From Vandiemenella viatica (taxonomy: Eukaryota; Arthropoda; Insecta; Orthoptera; Morabidae), in assembly GCA_031002005.1 (NCBI GenBank), contig JARYHS010008074.1, positions 347,472,932 through 347,536,931 of the forward strand: 64,000 bases of DNA, read 5' to 3'. The number at the start of each line of letters is the position of its first letter. The stretch's first letter is position 1. Positions 22,626 to 33,959 of this stretch are shown here, one piece after another. The translations under genes and the position numbers were made by a program. The notes beneath the pieces are model-generated. The model worked only from the letters and a program-made list of their open reading frames with translations, ran no database searches and was not told the DNA's origin.

Positions 22626-24047
22626 GCTATGACCAAACTGACTGCAGTAGGCGCGCCCATCCGCGGTAGCTGCTAGTTTAACACGCGCTTCACCTCTAAT
22701 CACATTAACTGCAATGAATATTCATGGACAAAAACAGATTTCATCGTACTTTGGTTGGACTATTAAGTGGGTCGGTAAATGTTCATCCGCTGTAGCGCTA
22801 ATGAATAGAAATCCGAGTGGGGACAGGGAACGTTTATGAAATATTTTGTGGCTTTTTGTACGGTCTTTGTAACAGTTTCCGGCGATGGGTCTTTACTTTC
22901 CTATCATCTAATATAAAAGTAACCTAATTAGACCGTATTTTAGGGAACTCTCACATTTCTTCGCTTCATAGCAGCAACAACTATGGATGTATATTCTGGT
23001 AATCAAACTTTTAAAACAATAATCGATTTTATTATGTAAAAAATTATTATTATGTATTATTTTAGTATGTAATAAACGTCTCGATCATTAAAAATTGGAT
23101 ATGGAATTAGGGATGCATTCCAAATATTTATGGATTCGCCATAATGATAACATGTGAGTGTCATCTCTGTTTAAAAGGGCAGTCATTATCAGAAATCAAA
23201 GTTGCTAACTTGAGCTCACTCGCAGCAGACCTACCACTTTCAGGGCCATCTCGCGATCATATAAGATAAGGTTTCAGCAGTATTTAATACTGCTAGAGTC
23301 CTTGACACACAGCATAACATTTCCGGGACTAAACAGCTGAAGATTATGTAGTAACAATTATTTCACAGGATTACAGAAATTTTTGTGTATCGCAACATAA
23401 GTAGAAAATAAAAAAATATGACGTTAGTTCATTCGTTAGTGAAAATCTAATATTAAATAAACTCTTCATCTTTTAAACTTCTCGACGTAAGTGTGTTTAT
23501 GTTTTTTAACCTAATGCAGATATTTTTAGTGTTTACAGCATTGTTCTTGCTCAGAGTGTATAATTGTTTCTCCTTTTGTTTTCTTTTCCCTAAAGTCATA
23601 ATCCATATTACAAGAGACACTGACCTGCATTTCTTGGTACGTTCCTCTCCGTCTGTAGTGTAAATAAAATCTGGGTTTGAGGAGAGAAACCCTGTTCCCT
23701 TCACATCTATTTGCAGAGCATAAAGCCTCGGTGTGTGAAATTACACACACACACACACAACAAACAGAATATTTCCCTTCTACTTTATTTTCACAATATC
23801 AATATATATCTCCACAAATTCATGTACATCGTTCTTCGCCGAAATTTGGTCCTAAACTTCTCAATATAATTTTCACGGCTTACGAGGCTTTCTTCGTGTT
23901 CGCCATCTCACTTCTCTTTTGCTCATGACTGACTGCCACTCTCTTTACATCACTCTGATCCACTCTAAAGATACTTTCATTACTCTCTGGCACACGCGCC
24001 CAGCGTAACAACTTAAACCCAATACCTTATCTATGATATATATATAT
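22626..24047. other. No gene recognised (A); same at 59000-60473 (B)
   Basis: AT-rich sequence. Frames around 23453-23928 are shared with B, but their length depends on the CA repeat and they match no family I know. Confidence 0.5.
23743..23759 (+). repeat. CA microsatellite, about 8.5 units (copy A)
   Basis: A short AC run. The orthologous run in B (60120-60180) has about 30 units, a length polymorphism between the copies. Confidence 0.95.
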
Positions 24048-25364
24048 TGTGGTGTGACAGCGTCACCCACAATGAATATAATTAAATTGTTATTAATTAT
24101 ATTCATAATTCTTTTTTTTATTATATTCAAGTTTATTAATTATTTAATTGCAACGTGTAAGTAAATTGTAAATAATGAGGGTTGTCTGAATAGGTTGAAT
24201 GTATGTTTAAACCAGGGCGGCCAAAGGTATAGTTTATTGTAAATCAATTTTTCTGTAAACGCATGGCTCAGAACGGTTGAATCTCGAAGGCTAGGAACTG
24301 CCATTTCGGCGGTTGAGGGAGGAACAATGGAGCAGGCGAGGCGACTTGGTGGCGCCGGGCCAGCCCGGCCTGAGTCCCGTTCGAATTCGGACAACGACCT
24401 ACCCCTACCTTGCCGCTACCCCGAAGGCCACGTAGGAAACGCGCGAAGGAGTCGGCGAATGCGACGCGTGATATTAAACACGTGACGACGGAAATGTGTA
24501 GATAGCCAATCATGAACATTTATTGGGGTCTACAATACTAATTCCGTGGAGTTCTTTTACATGTGGAGTGCAACTAGCCGAGGAAGAAGAAGGAGCCATT
24601 TTTAGACTGCACTTGGTTCCAAGACGAGCTGGTGAACAGACGTGTCAGCCGGCACGCTCTCTGATGATCATTGTGGTTGATCATTTCTTGCTTTGGGAAA
24701 GCGAGATGTTGAGTGGCATGCTTGCCATTATTTGGAAGTTATGCTAATAACGCGGGCGTAGCCGCTTATTTAGCTTCCATTGCTGCAGTGGCATTGTGTT
24801 TGTCGCTCACCATCACGGCGATGATTCTATGGTAATGTACCAGAAACGACGGTCACTATTCAGTGGATTTTTAACAGACTTATGAGCCCTTAAGCGGCGC
24901 CTGGGTTAAGACTCTGCTCCCGTCACTTAAATTCTGAGCTAGCTGAATTTATATTTCGATTCAATTTTTTTCTTCAAGCATCTTGCTGTTTGTTAATTCA
25001 ATTTTGATGCTTTTCATTCACTTTATACGGCGCCCCTGGGTTTTTACTTTGTACAGTAAAATGTCAGCTTCAATTTGATGGCCTGTGTTGCCACGTTATT
25101 TCAATGTTAACTTTGCTGTTTTTATTACTTGTTTGAGATATTTCATTCAGTTTTGTTTGCTTACTCCGGCGAATTGTAAACGTCGGGTATTGCTTGTTTT
25201 TGCTGATCTAATTGTGTTTAACGTAACGTTAATTACTACCCGACCTTGTAAGGCCATAAGACTCAATATTTTTTCATTTTTCAGAATTATTAATAATAAT
25301 TCCCCCCTCCCTTTTTATGTAATTGATGTTCACATTTGGTTAACCCCCTATTGTACTTAATACA
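24048..25364. mobile_element. Probable solo LTR, 1317 bp, only in copy A
   Basis: The insert starts TGTGGTGTGACAGCG and ends TTGTACTTAATACA, so it has TG...CA ends. It sits in an AT dinucleotide run with ATAT on both sides (24044-24047 and 25365-25368). B has the uninterrupted AT run at about 60463-60481. The length and ends fit an LTR left after recombination between two LTRs. No internal retrotransposon sequence is present. The middle (about 24300-24450) is GC-rich, as in many LTR promoter regions. The orientation is unresolved. The TSD call is weakened by the repetitive target. Confidence 0.65.
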
Positions 25365-25818
25365 ATATTTATATACATTTTAACTCAACAGACGGAAGAA
25401 AAATGAACAATTGAACACAGAATGCATTATAAATAAAGACATTAAATAAAGATAGCTAAGTGTCAAGGAAACTGTTTTTCCTTACATGTGCCAGATTGTT
25501 GGTAAATATTTTGCTCTGCGTGTTTACAAAGACGTTTGAAAATTGGATTTGTATCGCTGCATTCACCATGAGGTAGTTGCGCAGTGAATTTGAATGTGTT
25601 CTGAGAAGGCACGGAAATAATTCTGAGACAGCCGAACTAAGTGTTGCGATTTATTCGACTGTTTTTAGTGTAGAAGCACTTGCAGAAAGTCACCACGTGC
25701 GAAAATCTGCCTGCAAGTCGATAGCTGACTGTAAGAAAGATAAATTCTACTGACGTTGGTAGTGCTTTTTCTGACGTGTATGAAGATTAAATTAACGACT
25801 TTATGTGCATTAAACACT
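25365..25818. other. No feature seen (A); same at 60474-60926 (B)
   Basis: Unique-looking sequence shared by the copies up to the gap. No coding signal. Confidence 0.6.
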
Positions 25819-26818
25819 NNNNNNNNNNNNNNNNNNNNNNNNNNNNNNNNNNNNNNNNNNNNNNNNNNNNNNNNNNNNNNNNNNNNNNNNNNNNNNNNNN
25901 NNNNNNNNNNNNNNNNNNNNNNNNNNNNNNNNNNNNNNNNNNNNNNNNNNNNNNNNNNNNNNNNNNNNNNNNNNNNNNNNNNNNNNNNNNNNNNNNNNNN
26001 NNNNNNNNNNNNNNNNNNNNNNNNNNNNNNNNNNNNNNNNNNNNNNNNNNNNNNNNNNNNNNNNNNNNNNNNNNNNNNNNNNNNNNNNNNNNNNNNNNNN
26101 NNNNNNNNNNNNNNNNNNNNNNNNNNNNNNNNNNNNNNNNNNNNNNNNNNNNNNNNNNNNNNNNNNNNNNNNNNNNNNNNNNNNNNNNNNNNNNNNNNNN
26201 NNNNNNNNNNNNNNNNNNNNNNNNNNNNNNNNNNNNNNNNNNNNNNNNNNNNNNNNNNNNNNNNNNNNNNNNNNNNNNNNNNNNNNNNNNNNNNNNNNNN
26301 NNNNNNNNNNNNNNNNNNNNNNNNNNNNNNNNNNNNNNNNNNNNNNNNNNNNNNNNNNNNNNNNNNNNNNNNNNNNNNNNNNNNNNNNNNNNNNNNNNNN
26401 NNNNNNNNNNNNNNNNNNNNNNNNNNNNNNNNNNNNNNNNNNNNNNNNNNNNNNNNNNNNNNNNNNNNNNNNNNNNNNNNNNNNNNNNNNNNNNNNNNNN
26501 NNNNNNNNNNNNNNNNNNNNNNNNNNNNNNNNNNNNNNNNNNNNNNNNNNNNNNNNNNNNNNNNNNNNNNNNNNNNNNNNNNNNNNNNNNNNNNNNNNNN
26601 NNNNNNNNNNNNNNNNNNNNNNNNNNNNNNNNNNNNNNNNNNNNNNNNNNNNNNNNNNNNNNNNNNNNNNNNNNNNNNNNNNNNNNNNNNNNNNNNNNNN
26701 NNNNNNNNNNNNNNNNNNNNNNNNNNNNNNNNNNNNNNNNNNNNNNNNNNNNNNNNNNNNNNNNNNNNNNNNNNNNNNNNNNNNNNNNNNNNNNNNNNNN
26801 NNNNNNNNNNNNNNNNNN
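25819..26818. other. Assembly gap, exactly 1000 N
   Basis: A run of exactly 1000 N, so a scaffold join of unknown true length. Open frames that seem to cross it are artefacts. The left contig ends inside copy A and the right contig starts in single-copy sequence. Confidence 0.99.
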
Positions 26819-27695
26819 GGGATTTAACGTACGCCATTGGTTCGCGACCTAGTAGTTAGAAATTGTACACTACCAACTCTCTTACCCCGCTGACCACTTA
26901 TCAAATGATGACAAATTCCTTCAACAAATAGGTGCTCGAAGTATCTAAACCCATGTCCCAAGCCGGATGTAGTTAATGGACAACAGATAGGCACTATATC
27001 AGTCCACACAAGATAATTTTGTATTAACACTTATTTATTTTAAAAAACTTACAGCACTTCTTTAGTTTACACATTGTGTTATAATACAATTATTAATTTT
27101 GTATGTTAGGTATTTATGATATGTGTTTTTTATAACTTTAACATACAATGACCCTCATAAATGGTAAAAAATGTTATATAATCTTCTTACATTTTGTTAG
27201 GATTGACCTTATAATATTCAGTATTGAAAAGTAGAATTGTATAATGTTGAGAAAACTTGTTTTAGTTTTCAGAGATTGACAATCGCCAATTTATTGTGAA
27301 ATTTTATTATATTTATGTAGCTCATCAGTATATCTTCAACTACGGCCAAGACTGAGAAATTTTCACGCAATACCCTTTTCTTGTGAAATTAATGACAAAA
27401 ACCTTGATAATTATTTCAATTAATTATTTCTATTATTTAAGACAAAGCCGTTTCTTTTATACATTTGTAGATGTTCAGGGTAATTCCGTCATGACTTTAC
27501 AAACATTCAGAGAAAATGGAGAAGGGAGGATATATCAACTTGAGGTCAGGGACCCTGATCCGGAAACACTGAGTCGAAAGTTACAAGCGAAAATCATTAT
27601 GATACCTCTGACAGTGGGATGTTTTTCAGGGACATACTACACGTGCCACTAAAGTGACACCACTCCCAAGCACACATTCACATTTCTTTTTTTTA
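26819..27695. other. No gene recognised
   Basis: AT-rich single-copy sequence at the left edge of the middle contig. The 89-codon frame at 27383-27652 has no recognisable domain. Confidence 0.5.
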
Positions 27696-27696
27696 A

Positions 27697-27915
27697 CTGC
27701 TTCACGTCTCGTCTCCGTTTAGATCATTAGAAGCGAGAAGCAAGGAACGAGAAGGAATTCGGCGATGGTCTTTCTGAGGTGCCACGCCAGCCACTAACCT
27801 GGAGTGATTTCGGGAAATCTTGGAAAAAATAAATCTGGATCGCCGTCCGGGGTTTCAAACCTGCACCCTTCAAAATGCGAAGCCAAAACGTTATCTATCG
27901 ATCACCCAACACGCT
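27697..27915 (-). mobile_element. tRNA-headed SINE copy 2
   Basis: On the plus strand it reads CTCGTCTCCGTTTAGATCATT, GGAATTCGGCGATGG, GGAGTGATTTCGGGAAATC, then GGGGTTTCAAACCTGCACCC (complement of the B box) and the head near GATCACCCAAC. The same order occurs in the copies near 28.1, 34.1, 63.1 and 63.4 kb, so it is a dispersed family. Confidence 0.75.
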
Positions 27916-27967
27916 CAATAAATTCATATTTACTAAGCGTCAGTTCAATAGCGGTATTTTTTTTTTT

Positions 27968-28190
27968 ACTTGTGACTTTACTCCTCGTCGAGGTCGAGGT
28001 CATTAGGACTGGGGACAAGGAACGGGAAGGATTTCGGCAATAATAGTTTTGAAGGAAGCATCCCGGCTTTCGCCTGAAGTGATCTGGGGAAACCATGGAA
28101 TACCCAAATCTGAATTCTCGGATGGGGATTCAAAACGGAATCCTCTCGAATGCAAGGCAAGAGCGTTAGTATTCACCCACCTGGTTCTGC
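27968..28190 (-). mobile_element. tRNA-headed SINE copy 3
   Basis: Shares GGACAAGGAACGGGAAGGA, GAAGTGATCTGGGGAAACCA and GATTCAAAACGGAATCC with the other copies. It lies directly behind copy 2 in the same orientation, separated by a T run. Confidence 0.75.
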
Positions 28191-28540
28191 CATAAAATGT
28201 TTTATCTTAGAGTTGTAATATTGGCAGCCTAAATAATGTGCAGTCTAGTAAAACGTATATTTTCAATATTTTTAATGATTGATTATATTTTGTTCATATA
28301 TCACAAACCACATGTTGTATATGGTATCAAATTTGCATTTCTATTGTTCTAGCTGTTACCTATGACTCCATAGACGTGAACTTAATTTCTTGACAAAATA
28401 TGTTATTTATTCGAAAAGAAGTATCCTATGTGCTTCCTAATGGTGCATAGTATTTCATGATTGGTTTAAAAGCAACATGAAGACAAAGTTTTTTTTCGTA
28501 TTTATAATATCAGTGTAGATTACACATAGTTGGTAAGCCT
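28191..28540. other. No feature seen
   Basis: AT-rich sequence between the SINE pair and the GC-rich promoter region. Confidence 0.55.
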
Positions 28541-28857
28541 TCTAGGCTGAACAAGCTCCTCATCCCACACAGTGTTGCAAGCTGGCGAGTGCTCATACAG
28601 TCCTCCCCGCTCCTGTGGCTGACTAATCCGTCGCCTTACCTACCACTGCTGCCAACACTCCCGTGGAGGGCTAGCGCCGCACGCCCACTCCTCGGTGTTG
28701 TCCTATTTTTATTGTCGTTCCGTTTTTCCCTTCCGCTGGGGGCGGTAGAGGGGGCCGGCGAGGGAGCATAGCCGATGTGCCGGTGCAAATAGTTCCCCTC
28801 TGTAGCTGGTTGGGCCTCCGCGCCGAGGCTATATAGGACAGGCGATAGACAGCGCCG
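28541..28857 (+). promoter_or_regulatory. GC-rich core promoter region with TATA box
   Basis: About 300 bp of GC-rich sequence ends in CTATATAGG (28829-28837). A start site about 28-30 bp further on would fall near 28858-28866. GC-box-like G-rich words (GGGGGCGGTAGAGGGG) lie about 90 bp upstream of the TATA box. The spacing to the downstream exon is that of a classic insect TATA promoter with a short 5' UTR. No counterpart exists elsewhere in the window. Confidence 0.6.
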
Positions 28858-28924
28858 ACCGTCCGGCAGCTGAGAGACCACAAGCTTACCAGTAGCAGCA
28901 GGCGCTCCACTCACAACCACCATG
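28858..28924 (+). other. Candidate first exon ending ATG|GTGAGT
   Basis: About 65 nt of 5' UTR-like sequence (CAGCAGGCGCTCCACTCACA and an ACCACCATG start context) leads to an ATG at 28922-28924. This is followed at once by the consensus splice donor GTGAGT. If spliced, the exon contributes only the initiator Met and leaves phase 0. If not spliced, translation would give a 19-residue peptide ending near 28981. Insect genes with tiny first coding exons behind a TATA box are common, cuticle protein genes among them, but nothing identifies the product. The next exon is not obvious in 28925-37384. The phase-0 microexon found in copy A (14823) is one candidate if the copies are alleles. Confidence 0.5.
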
Positions 28925-30461
28925 GTGAGTCTGCAGCCAGAGCGCACTGACGCCAGTGATAAGAGACAAAAACATTTTTAAATTTCCTGATAAACAGATT
29001 CGTTTGGTTAATTTCATCATATATAACCATAAATGGTTATATATGATAGCAGACGTAGTAACATTCCTTTCTCTGTCTGTTGGCATATTCTCTGATTTCG
29101 TTATCACGTTTCTTAGAATGGCAAAATAACGCTGGCACGTTCCTCTTGTGACTAGTTAGTCACCTCCAATGATGTGAATAAGACTTCAAGTAAGCAACAT
29201 ATTACGCACAATTCAAAGTTTTTCTTTATGCTTAAGCATGATGAACGAATGTGAAATAATGAATTCAGATTGGTTGGGGGGTTGAAAATAGAGCTTCTGT
29301 GCCATACTATGAATTCTTTGCGGGAAGAAAATTAACTGCATCAGTCATGGTTTCGTCGTGAATTCATTGTATTTAAGAAGTTTCTATGTCTTTATAAAAC
29401 GAACGTTTTCAGTAGTCGCAGAATTTTATTGTTACTAGTAACTGTTTCACTCAGTGATCATATGAAATTAAAGTAACTCATAATGTTTGGTGCAAGAACG
29501 AATAAACCTTTAACCACGTTCTACAATGATCTTTGATTTTCGCCAAGAGTCGATAATTTGTGGCGCGAGTTTTGCAAGATTTTTCGAATAAACTGGAAGG
29601 GAAATGCAATTAACTTATGTTAAATAACCATATCCACCTCCGCCTCATTTCATCGACTCTGATATTAATAGAGAAGGTAAGACTGCCAAGTCTTTTTTAT
29701 CTGTAAACCATCTCGGCTTTTGCGAGGGGAACAACAAAAAATTATAGATGTCAAAGGCTAAACTGCAGATGCTTCATTTTATTACGGAAAACCATGAAAT
29801 ACTGTAATATATCCAAGGTTTAAACCTTTCCTTTTTTTTAAATGCATTTTGCAAATGCTGTTCCAAGCTTAGATTGCTGCCGACTAATCTCTGTTTGATT
29901 GTACGGCACTCTTTTAATTTTCGGCTTACTCTTAAATGGTGTTTAACCATTATACGTGCACTACATTCTGCTTGTAATATTCACTTAATTTCCCTGCATT
30001 TAAAAAAATGTAGGGATTATTAGTAATTATTGTAATGTTTTGCTACATTCGTAGCTATCGTCTAATCCTACAAGTTAATTGAATGAGAACAAGAAGCGAA
30101 GAGGTTTTAACGAATCTCGCAATCGAAGTATATTTTCGGCGTGGTGAGGCACTATTCATTAACAATCGAATTTTCAACTCTTGAAACATAATGAGCTTCG
30201 CTAGAATTTGCTCGATGTTCTACATTCTGATAAAAGCTTAAGAGCGAGGAAGAATGTTCGATAACTGACTATTTCCTATGACATAAACGAAGTAAACTCA
30301 CTAGTATGTAGTTTTTTCCCCATTCAGACGCGTAATGATTTTTCTCAGTGCAATTTTTATAAAGGAGACATAATGGGTAACGAAGACTTGCTTGTCACAT
30401 TTGCATCATGCGTCTAAAGCTTTGTGTAGTTACAGATCCTTACTACAAAAATGAAAGTAAA
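28925..30461. other. Probable intron sequence, no element recognised
   Basis: AT-rich DNA downstream of the candidate exon. A short perfect palindrome-like stretch (ATATATAACCATAAATGGTTATATAT, split about 29018-29045) could form a hairpin. No further strong exon was found. Confidence 0.45.
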
Positions 30462-30469
30462 CTCTAGGA

Positions 30470-31306
30470 CAGGGGTGGCCAAGCTCCTTGATAGTCCGAG
30501 CCATTTTTCAAAATTTGAAATATTCCGCGAGCCGCAATTAAATACGTATTTAAAAGGTATGCAAAAAAGACATTATTTTTTTTTTTTTTTTTTTTTACAA
30601 AAATTGTATTTATTGATAACATATGAATAAAAGTACAAAATATGTGTATTGAATTTAAATATTAAAAATTAAACACATTTATTTTACTTCGCTTGATAAT
30701 TGTTTAAAATTTGGCGAATAATTGGTGACAGAACTTCTCAGTAATTCTTTGAGATGCTGGTTAGTTAATACTGATCGGTGTTTGGATTTCACGAATTTTA
30801 AAGAGGAATAAAATGATTCATATAAGTACGTTGTTCCGAATATTGAAATAATTCGACAAGCAGCCTTTTTTAATTCAGGATACTTCGATTCTGGTACAAA
30901 TTTCCAAAATTCAGTGATCGGCGTCGACTTATATTTTAACTGTAGAGCTTGATCTTCTTGCATCTCTATTAATTCTAATTGCAATGAAAGTTTACAAATT
31001 CAAAATCGGTCTGGAGTTGGTCGATTGCGGAAGATTACGCCACTGTTTATGTTCGTTCGCGCAGTTTTCGATGAGTCCTATCATTCTTAACTTGGACGGA
31101 AATGAAATTTGTTACAACGTTGCACTTAGTCTTTCATATTTGTTATGAATAATTTAAAAGACATTTTGAAACACATACGGAACGATAATTTTTTTAAATA
31201 TAATAACAGAAAAATGAAAAGGGAACTCGGGTACATTTATCGAGAGCCACAAATAATCCTTCAAAGAGCCGCATGCGGCTCGCGAGCCACAGGTTGGCCA
31301 CCCCTG
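30470..31306 (-). mobile_element. Non-autonomous hAT transposon, 837 bp
   Basis: The ends are inverted repeats, CAGGGGTGGCCAAG at the left and TTGGCCACCCCTG at the right. A perfect 8-bp target duplication CTCTAGGA flanks it (30462-30469 and 31307-31314). Eight-bp duplications and CAG...CTG ends define the hAT superfamily. Inside is a C-terminal piece of the transposase on the minus strand, so most of the gene has been deleted. The intact duplication suggests a fairly recent insertion. Confidence 0.92.
30679..30984 (-). pseudogene. hAT transposase C-terminal remnant
   Basis: A frame of 101 codons. It carries the hAT dimerisation region: ITEFWKFV, YPELKKAACRIISIFGTTYL, then ESFYSSLKFVKSKHRSVLT and HLKELLRSSVT. 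In the family this domain mediates assembly of the transposase oligomer. The zinc finger and RNase H-like catalytic parts are absent, since the element has only about 320 bp upstream on that strand. It could at most make a dimerisation fragment. The resemblance is strongest to the hAT branch also seen in host proteins with SCAN/ZBED-type domains. Confidence 0.85.
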
Positions 31307-31359
31307 CTCTAGGACTTCAGTTAGCAACTTGTTCATATAATCATATATATATATATATA

Positions 31360-32585
31360 GACGTATGTTTCCCTATATTTCACATTTCAGACGCTACTAC
31401 CTAGCACAGATTACTGGTGTCTGTATGTGGTAGTAGCATGGAGTTTCATATCGTGCACAACGTTGGCTGAATGGCGATAGCTGTGGGGGTGTGGGAGATA
31501 TGGCAGTTAAATGTGGTCGATGTAGGGATTTTTCATATTTCGACTATAGAAATCTTTCCTGCCACAACTACTAAGCACAGACTATTGGTGTTTGTGTGTG
31601 GTAATAGCATCACGTCTCCTATCGTGCACTATGGTGGTTAGATGTCGGTGGCTATGAGGTTATGGGAGATATGGTGGTTGAAAGTGGTCAACCTGGAGCA
31701 CTTTCGTATTTCGACAAAGACGTGTGTGTCCCTATATATCACTTTTTAGCCAAAGTATCCACTGCATGTCACTGGTGGTAGTAGCATATATTCACTGATC
31801 GTGCACAACGTTGGCCGATTTTCGATGTCTGTGGGGGTGTGAGAGATATGATGGTTGAAAGTGGTGAATCAAGGATATTTTCATATTTCGACCAAAGGTA
31901 TATGTGTTCGTATATTTCACTTTGCTGCCACAACTATATAGCGCAAATCACTGGTGTTTGTTTGCGTGTGGTAGTAGCATCGACTCACCCATCGTGTGAG
32001 ATGGTGGTTACATGTCGGTAGGTATGGGGAAGTGTAAGATATGGTGGTTGATAGTGGTCGACGTAGGTCATTTTACTTCTTCTACCAAAGACTGTGTCCC
32101 TATGTTTCAACTTTTAGGAAAAACTACCAAGTGCATCCTACGGGCGTTTGATCGTGCTAGTAACCTGGTATTTTTGACCATGCACAATGGTGATTGCATG
32201 TAGGTAGACGGGGAGATGTGGTAGGTATGGTAGTTGAAAGTGATGGGCCGGATATAAAAATAGTCATGTCTGTCCATATATTTCACTCCACAGCCAAAAC
32301 TACCTAGCGCAGTCCACTGGTGATTGTGTGTGACATCAACCTCAAGTCTCCCAACATGCACGATGGTGGTGTCATGTTGGTAGCTATGGGGTGTGGGAGA
32401 TATGATTGTTGAAATTGGTCGACGGACGGCGTTTTCATATTTCGACCAAAGACATGTGTGTCCCTATATTTCACTTTGCAGCCATAAATACTCTGCGCAG
32501 ATCTTTGATGTTTTTGTGTGGTATTAGGCTCATGTCTACAATCATTTTCTATGGTGGTTACATGTCGGTAGCTGTCAATCAAAAT
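31360..32585 (+). repeat. Minisatellite of about 181-bp units, near seven copies
   Basis: Successive units start near 31360, 31545, 31715, 31893, 32083, 32260 and 32445 (spacing 170-190 bp). Each has TTTCAC near the start, then GCCA-AACTAC, CACTGGTGTTTG-GTGTGGTAG, ATCGTGCACAATGGTGG and TGGGAGATATGGTGGTTGAAA. Units differ by many substitutions and small indels, so the array is old. Frames at 31839-32669 on both strands are by-products. It starts about 45 bp after the hAT element's target duplication. Confidence 0.85.
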
Positions 32586-33312
32586 TCTTTAGAAACACGA
32601 ACAAAGTCGTGGGCACCAGCTAGTACTGAATATTTTCCGACTAAATTCTTATCTCAAATTAGAGATTAGCTTATCATTAAGGTATTATGAATTTAGATTT
32701 CTTCTTCTGTTGCTAGGTGCTTATAATTTGTTGGTGTATTTGACTTGTAATATGTCCACTGTAATTGAAGTAAAAGAGCAATAACATAAGCACCAACGAT
32801 TTCAAAATTACTAGTCTTTCAGTAGTGTAGGATCTAGTACATTTAATTGAGAATCTGATCTTTTGCATCAATACTTAAGCGTTTTAAGGTTCCTCTAGAT
32901 GTTATTAGGGCAAATTGTTTAGCTCATGCTGACCTGATTTTGTTGTGACAGCAATAAACTGCACTTGCTCATTTATTATTTTCGTTTTTAATTTTTTCCT
33001 GTTTCTTTATCTGTTAACTTTGAAAATATTTCGCTCGATCTCTTTTTCCGCGATCCCGTAGTCTTAACATTTTAAATTGATGCCCAGTGATGATATTTTC
33101 CTATTCCTCCTTTATAATGTTCGTCTGGTATGTTCCTTTCCTCAATGACTCCTGTTTCGTCAATATATGGAATACTAATAGTCTTTCTTTGTTGTTCAGA
33201 CAGGTGATATTTAATGATGGTTTAGTTTACGTTGCAACAATTAGTTTAAGTTTTTAATAATGGCAGTATATCAAAAGATACTGTGGTCACACCCCTTTTT
33301 AATGCATTTTAG
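32586..33312. other. No feature until a strong acceptor-like tract
   Basis: AT-rich sequence. It ends in ACCCCTTTTTAATGCATTTTAG (split here as the tract and AG at 33311-33312). Confidence 0.5.
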
Positions 33313-33387
33313 ATCTACAGTTACATACAGCAGCACATTAAACAATTTGGACTATGATGACCTTTTGTTTGCTACCGTGCGATATAC
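33313..33387 (+). CDS. Candidate 75-nt exon
   Basis: Between a pyrimidine-rich acceptor (ending TTTTAG at 33312) and the consensus donor GTAAGT (33388-33393) lie 75 nt with a single open frame in phase 2. It encodes a peptide starting STVTYSS and containing NLDYDDLLFATVRY. The length is a multiple of three, so it could be included or skipped without a frame change. The peptide matches no domain I recognise. A chance acceptor/donor pair is possible. Phase 2 does not follow directly from the ATG| exon at 28924. Confidence 0.3.
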
Positions 33388-33959
33388 GTAAGTGATGTAC
33401 CGTCAGACCCCGTGTAGCGATTTTGGTTCGTATCCGATGCATCACGCGCAATAAATGGAGACTGTAGTAGTTAGTTATCCATGTTGCCTTCGTTGTACTT
33501 TCTGGCTAGAACAAATGAAAATATTTTATTTTTTGATAACACTTTTTTTTTCTTTTTTTAAAGTAGCAGATGACTTCTTAAGAGCATCAAGGCCAGTTAA
33601 CTGCAACAATATAATACGTATGTGCACATACCGAAAATATAACCCCTGAATTAAACATAATGTAATTTTCATTTCTGTAATGAATGTTTCTTTTTGTATA
33701 ACATTATTTTTACTGACCAGAAAAATTTTATTAGGATTTTTGTTTCCTGTTAAAATGAATTAGCAAGCAAAATCAAATAGATATCAATAGGCTCCACATA
33801 AAAATAATTTGTGGAGTAACAGAAATAGAGTGAATGCTTCTAATCATACATTAAATGCGTGAAATGATTGTCGGTGCTTTGATGGTTGGTTTGACAGTAT
33901 TTTATCATAGAAATGTGCGACTTCACTAATCCCTCTAATAGTTTTTATTCAAGGCTATA
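33388..33959. other. No feature seen
   Basis: AT-rich. The frame at 33455-33649 is unrecognised and compositionally biased. Confidence 0.5.

Larger units (their letters stand above)
1..25818. repeat. Copy A of a long near-identical duplication
   Basis: Base 1 matches base 37385, and the match continues colinearly to 25818, which matches 60926, the last base before a gap. The offset steps down through small indels (37384 at the start, 37311 after base 440, about 37265 by 5.7 kb). It then changes with the LTR element missing from A and with B's gap (36357 at 16461, 36374 near 22 kb, 35108 after 25373). Identity is about 99% by eye. A-specific sequence is 367-439, 6791-6900, 24048-25364, and 7539-16460, which is opposite B's gap. 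The start of the duplication lies outside the window. Confidence 0.95.

Noticed and set aside
25665..26859. Open frames of 349-390 codons across 25665-26859
   Set aside because: They consist of the N gap read as unknown codons, with a few residues on either side.
28636..28947. Minus-strand frames over the GC-rich promoter
   Set aside because: They come from low stop-codon density in GC-rich DNA and run against the TATA/exon signals on the plus strand.
31360..32585. CRISPR-like array
   Set aside because: Units are about 181 bp without short exact repeats and unique spacers. The context is eukaryotic.
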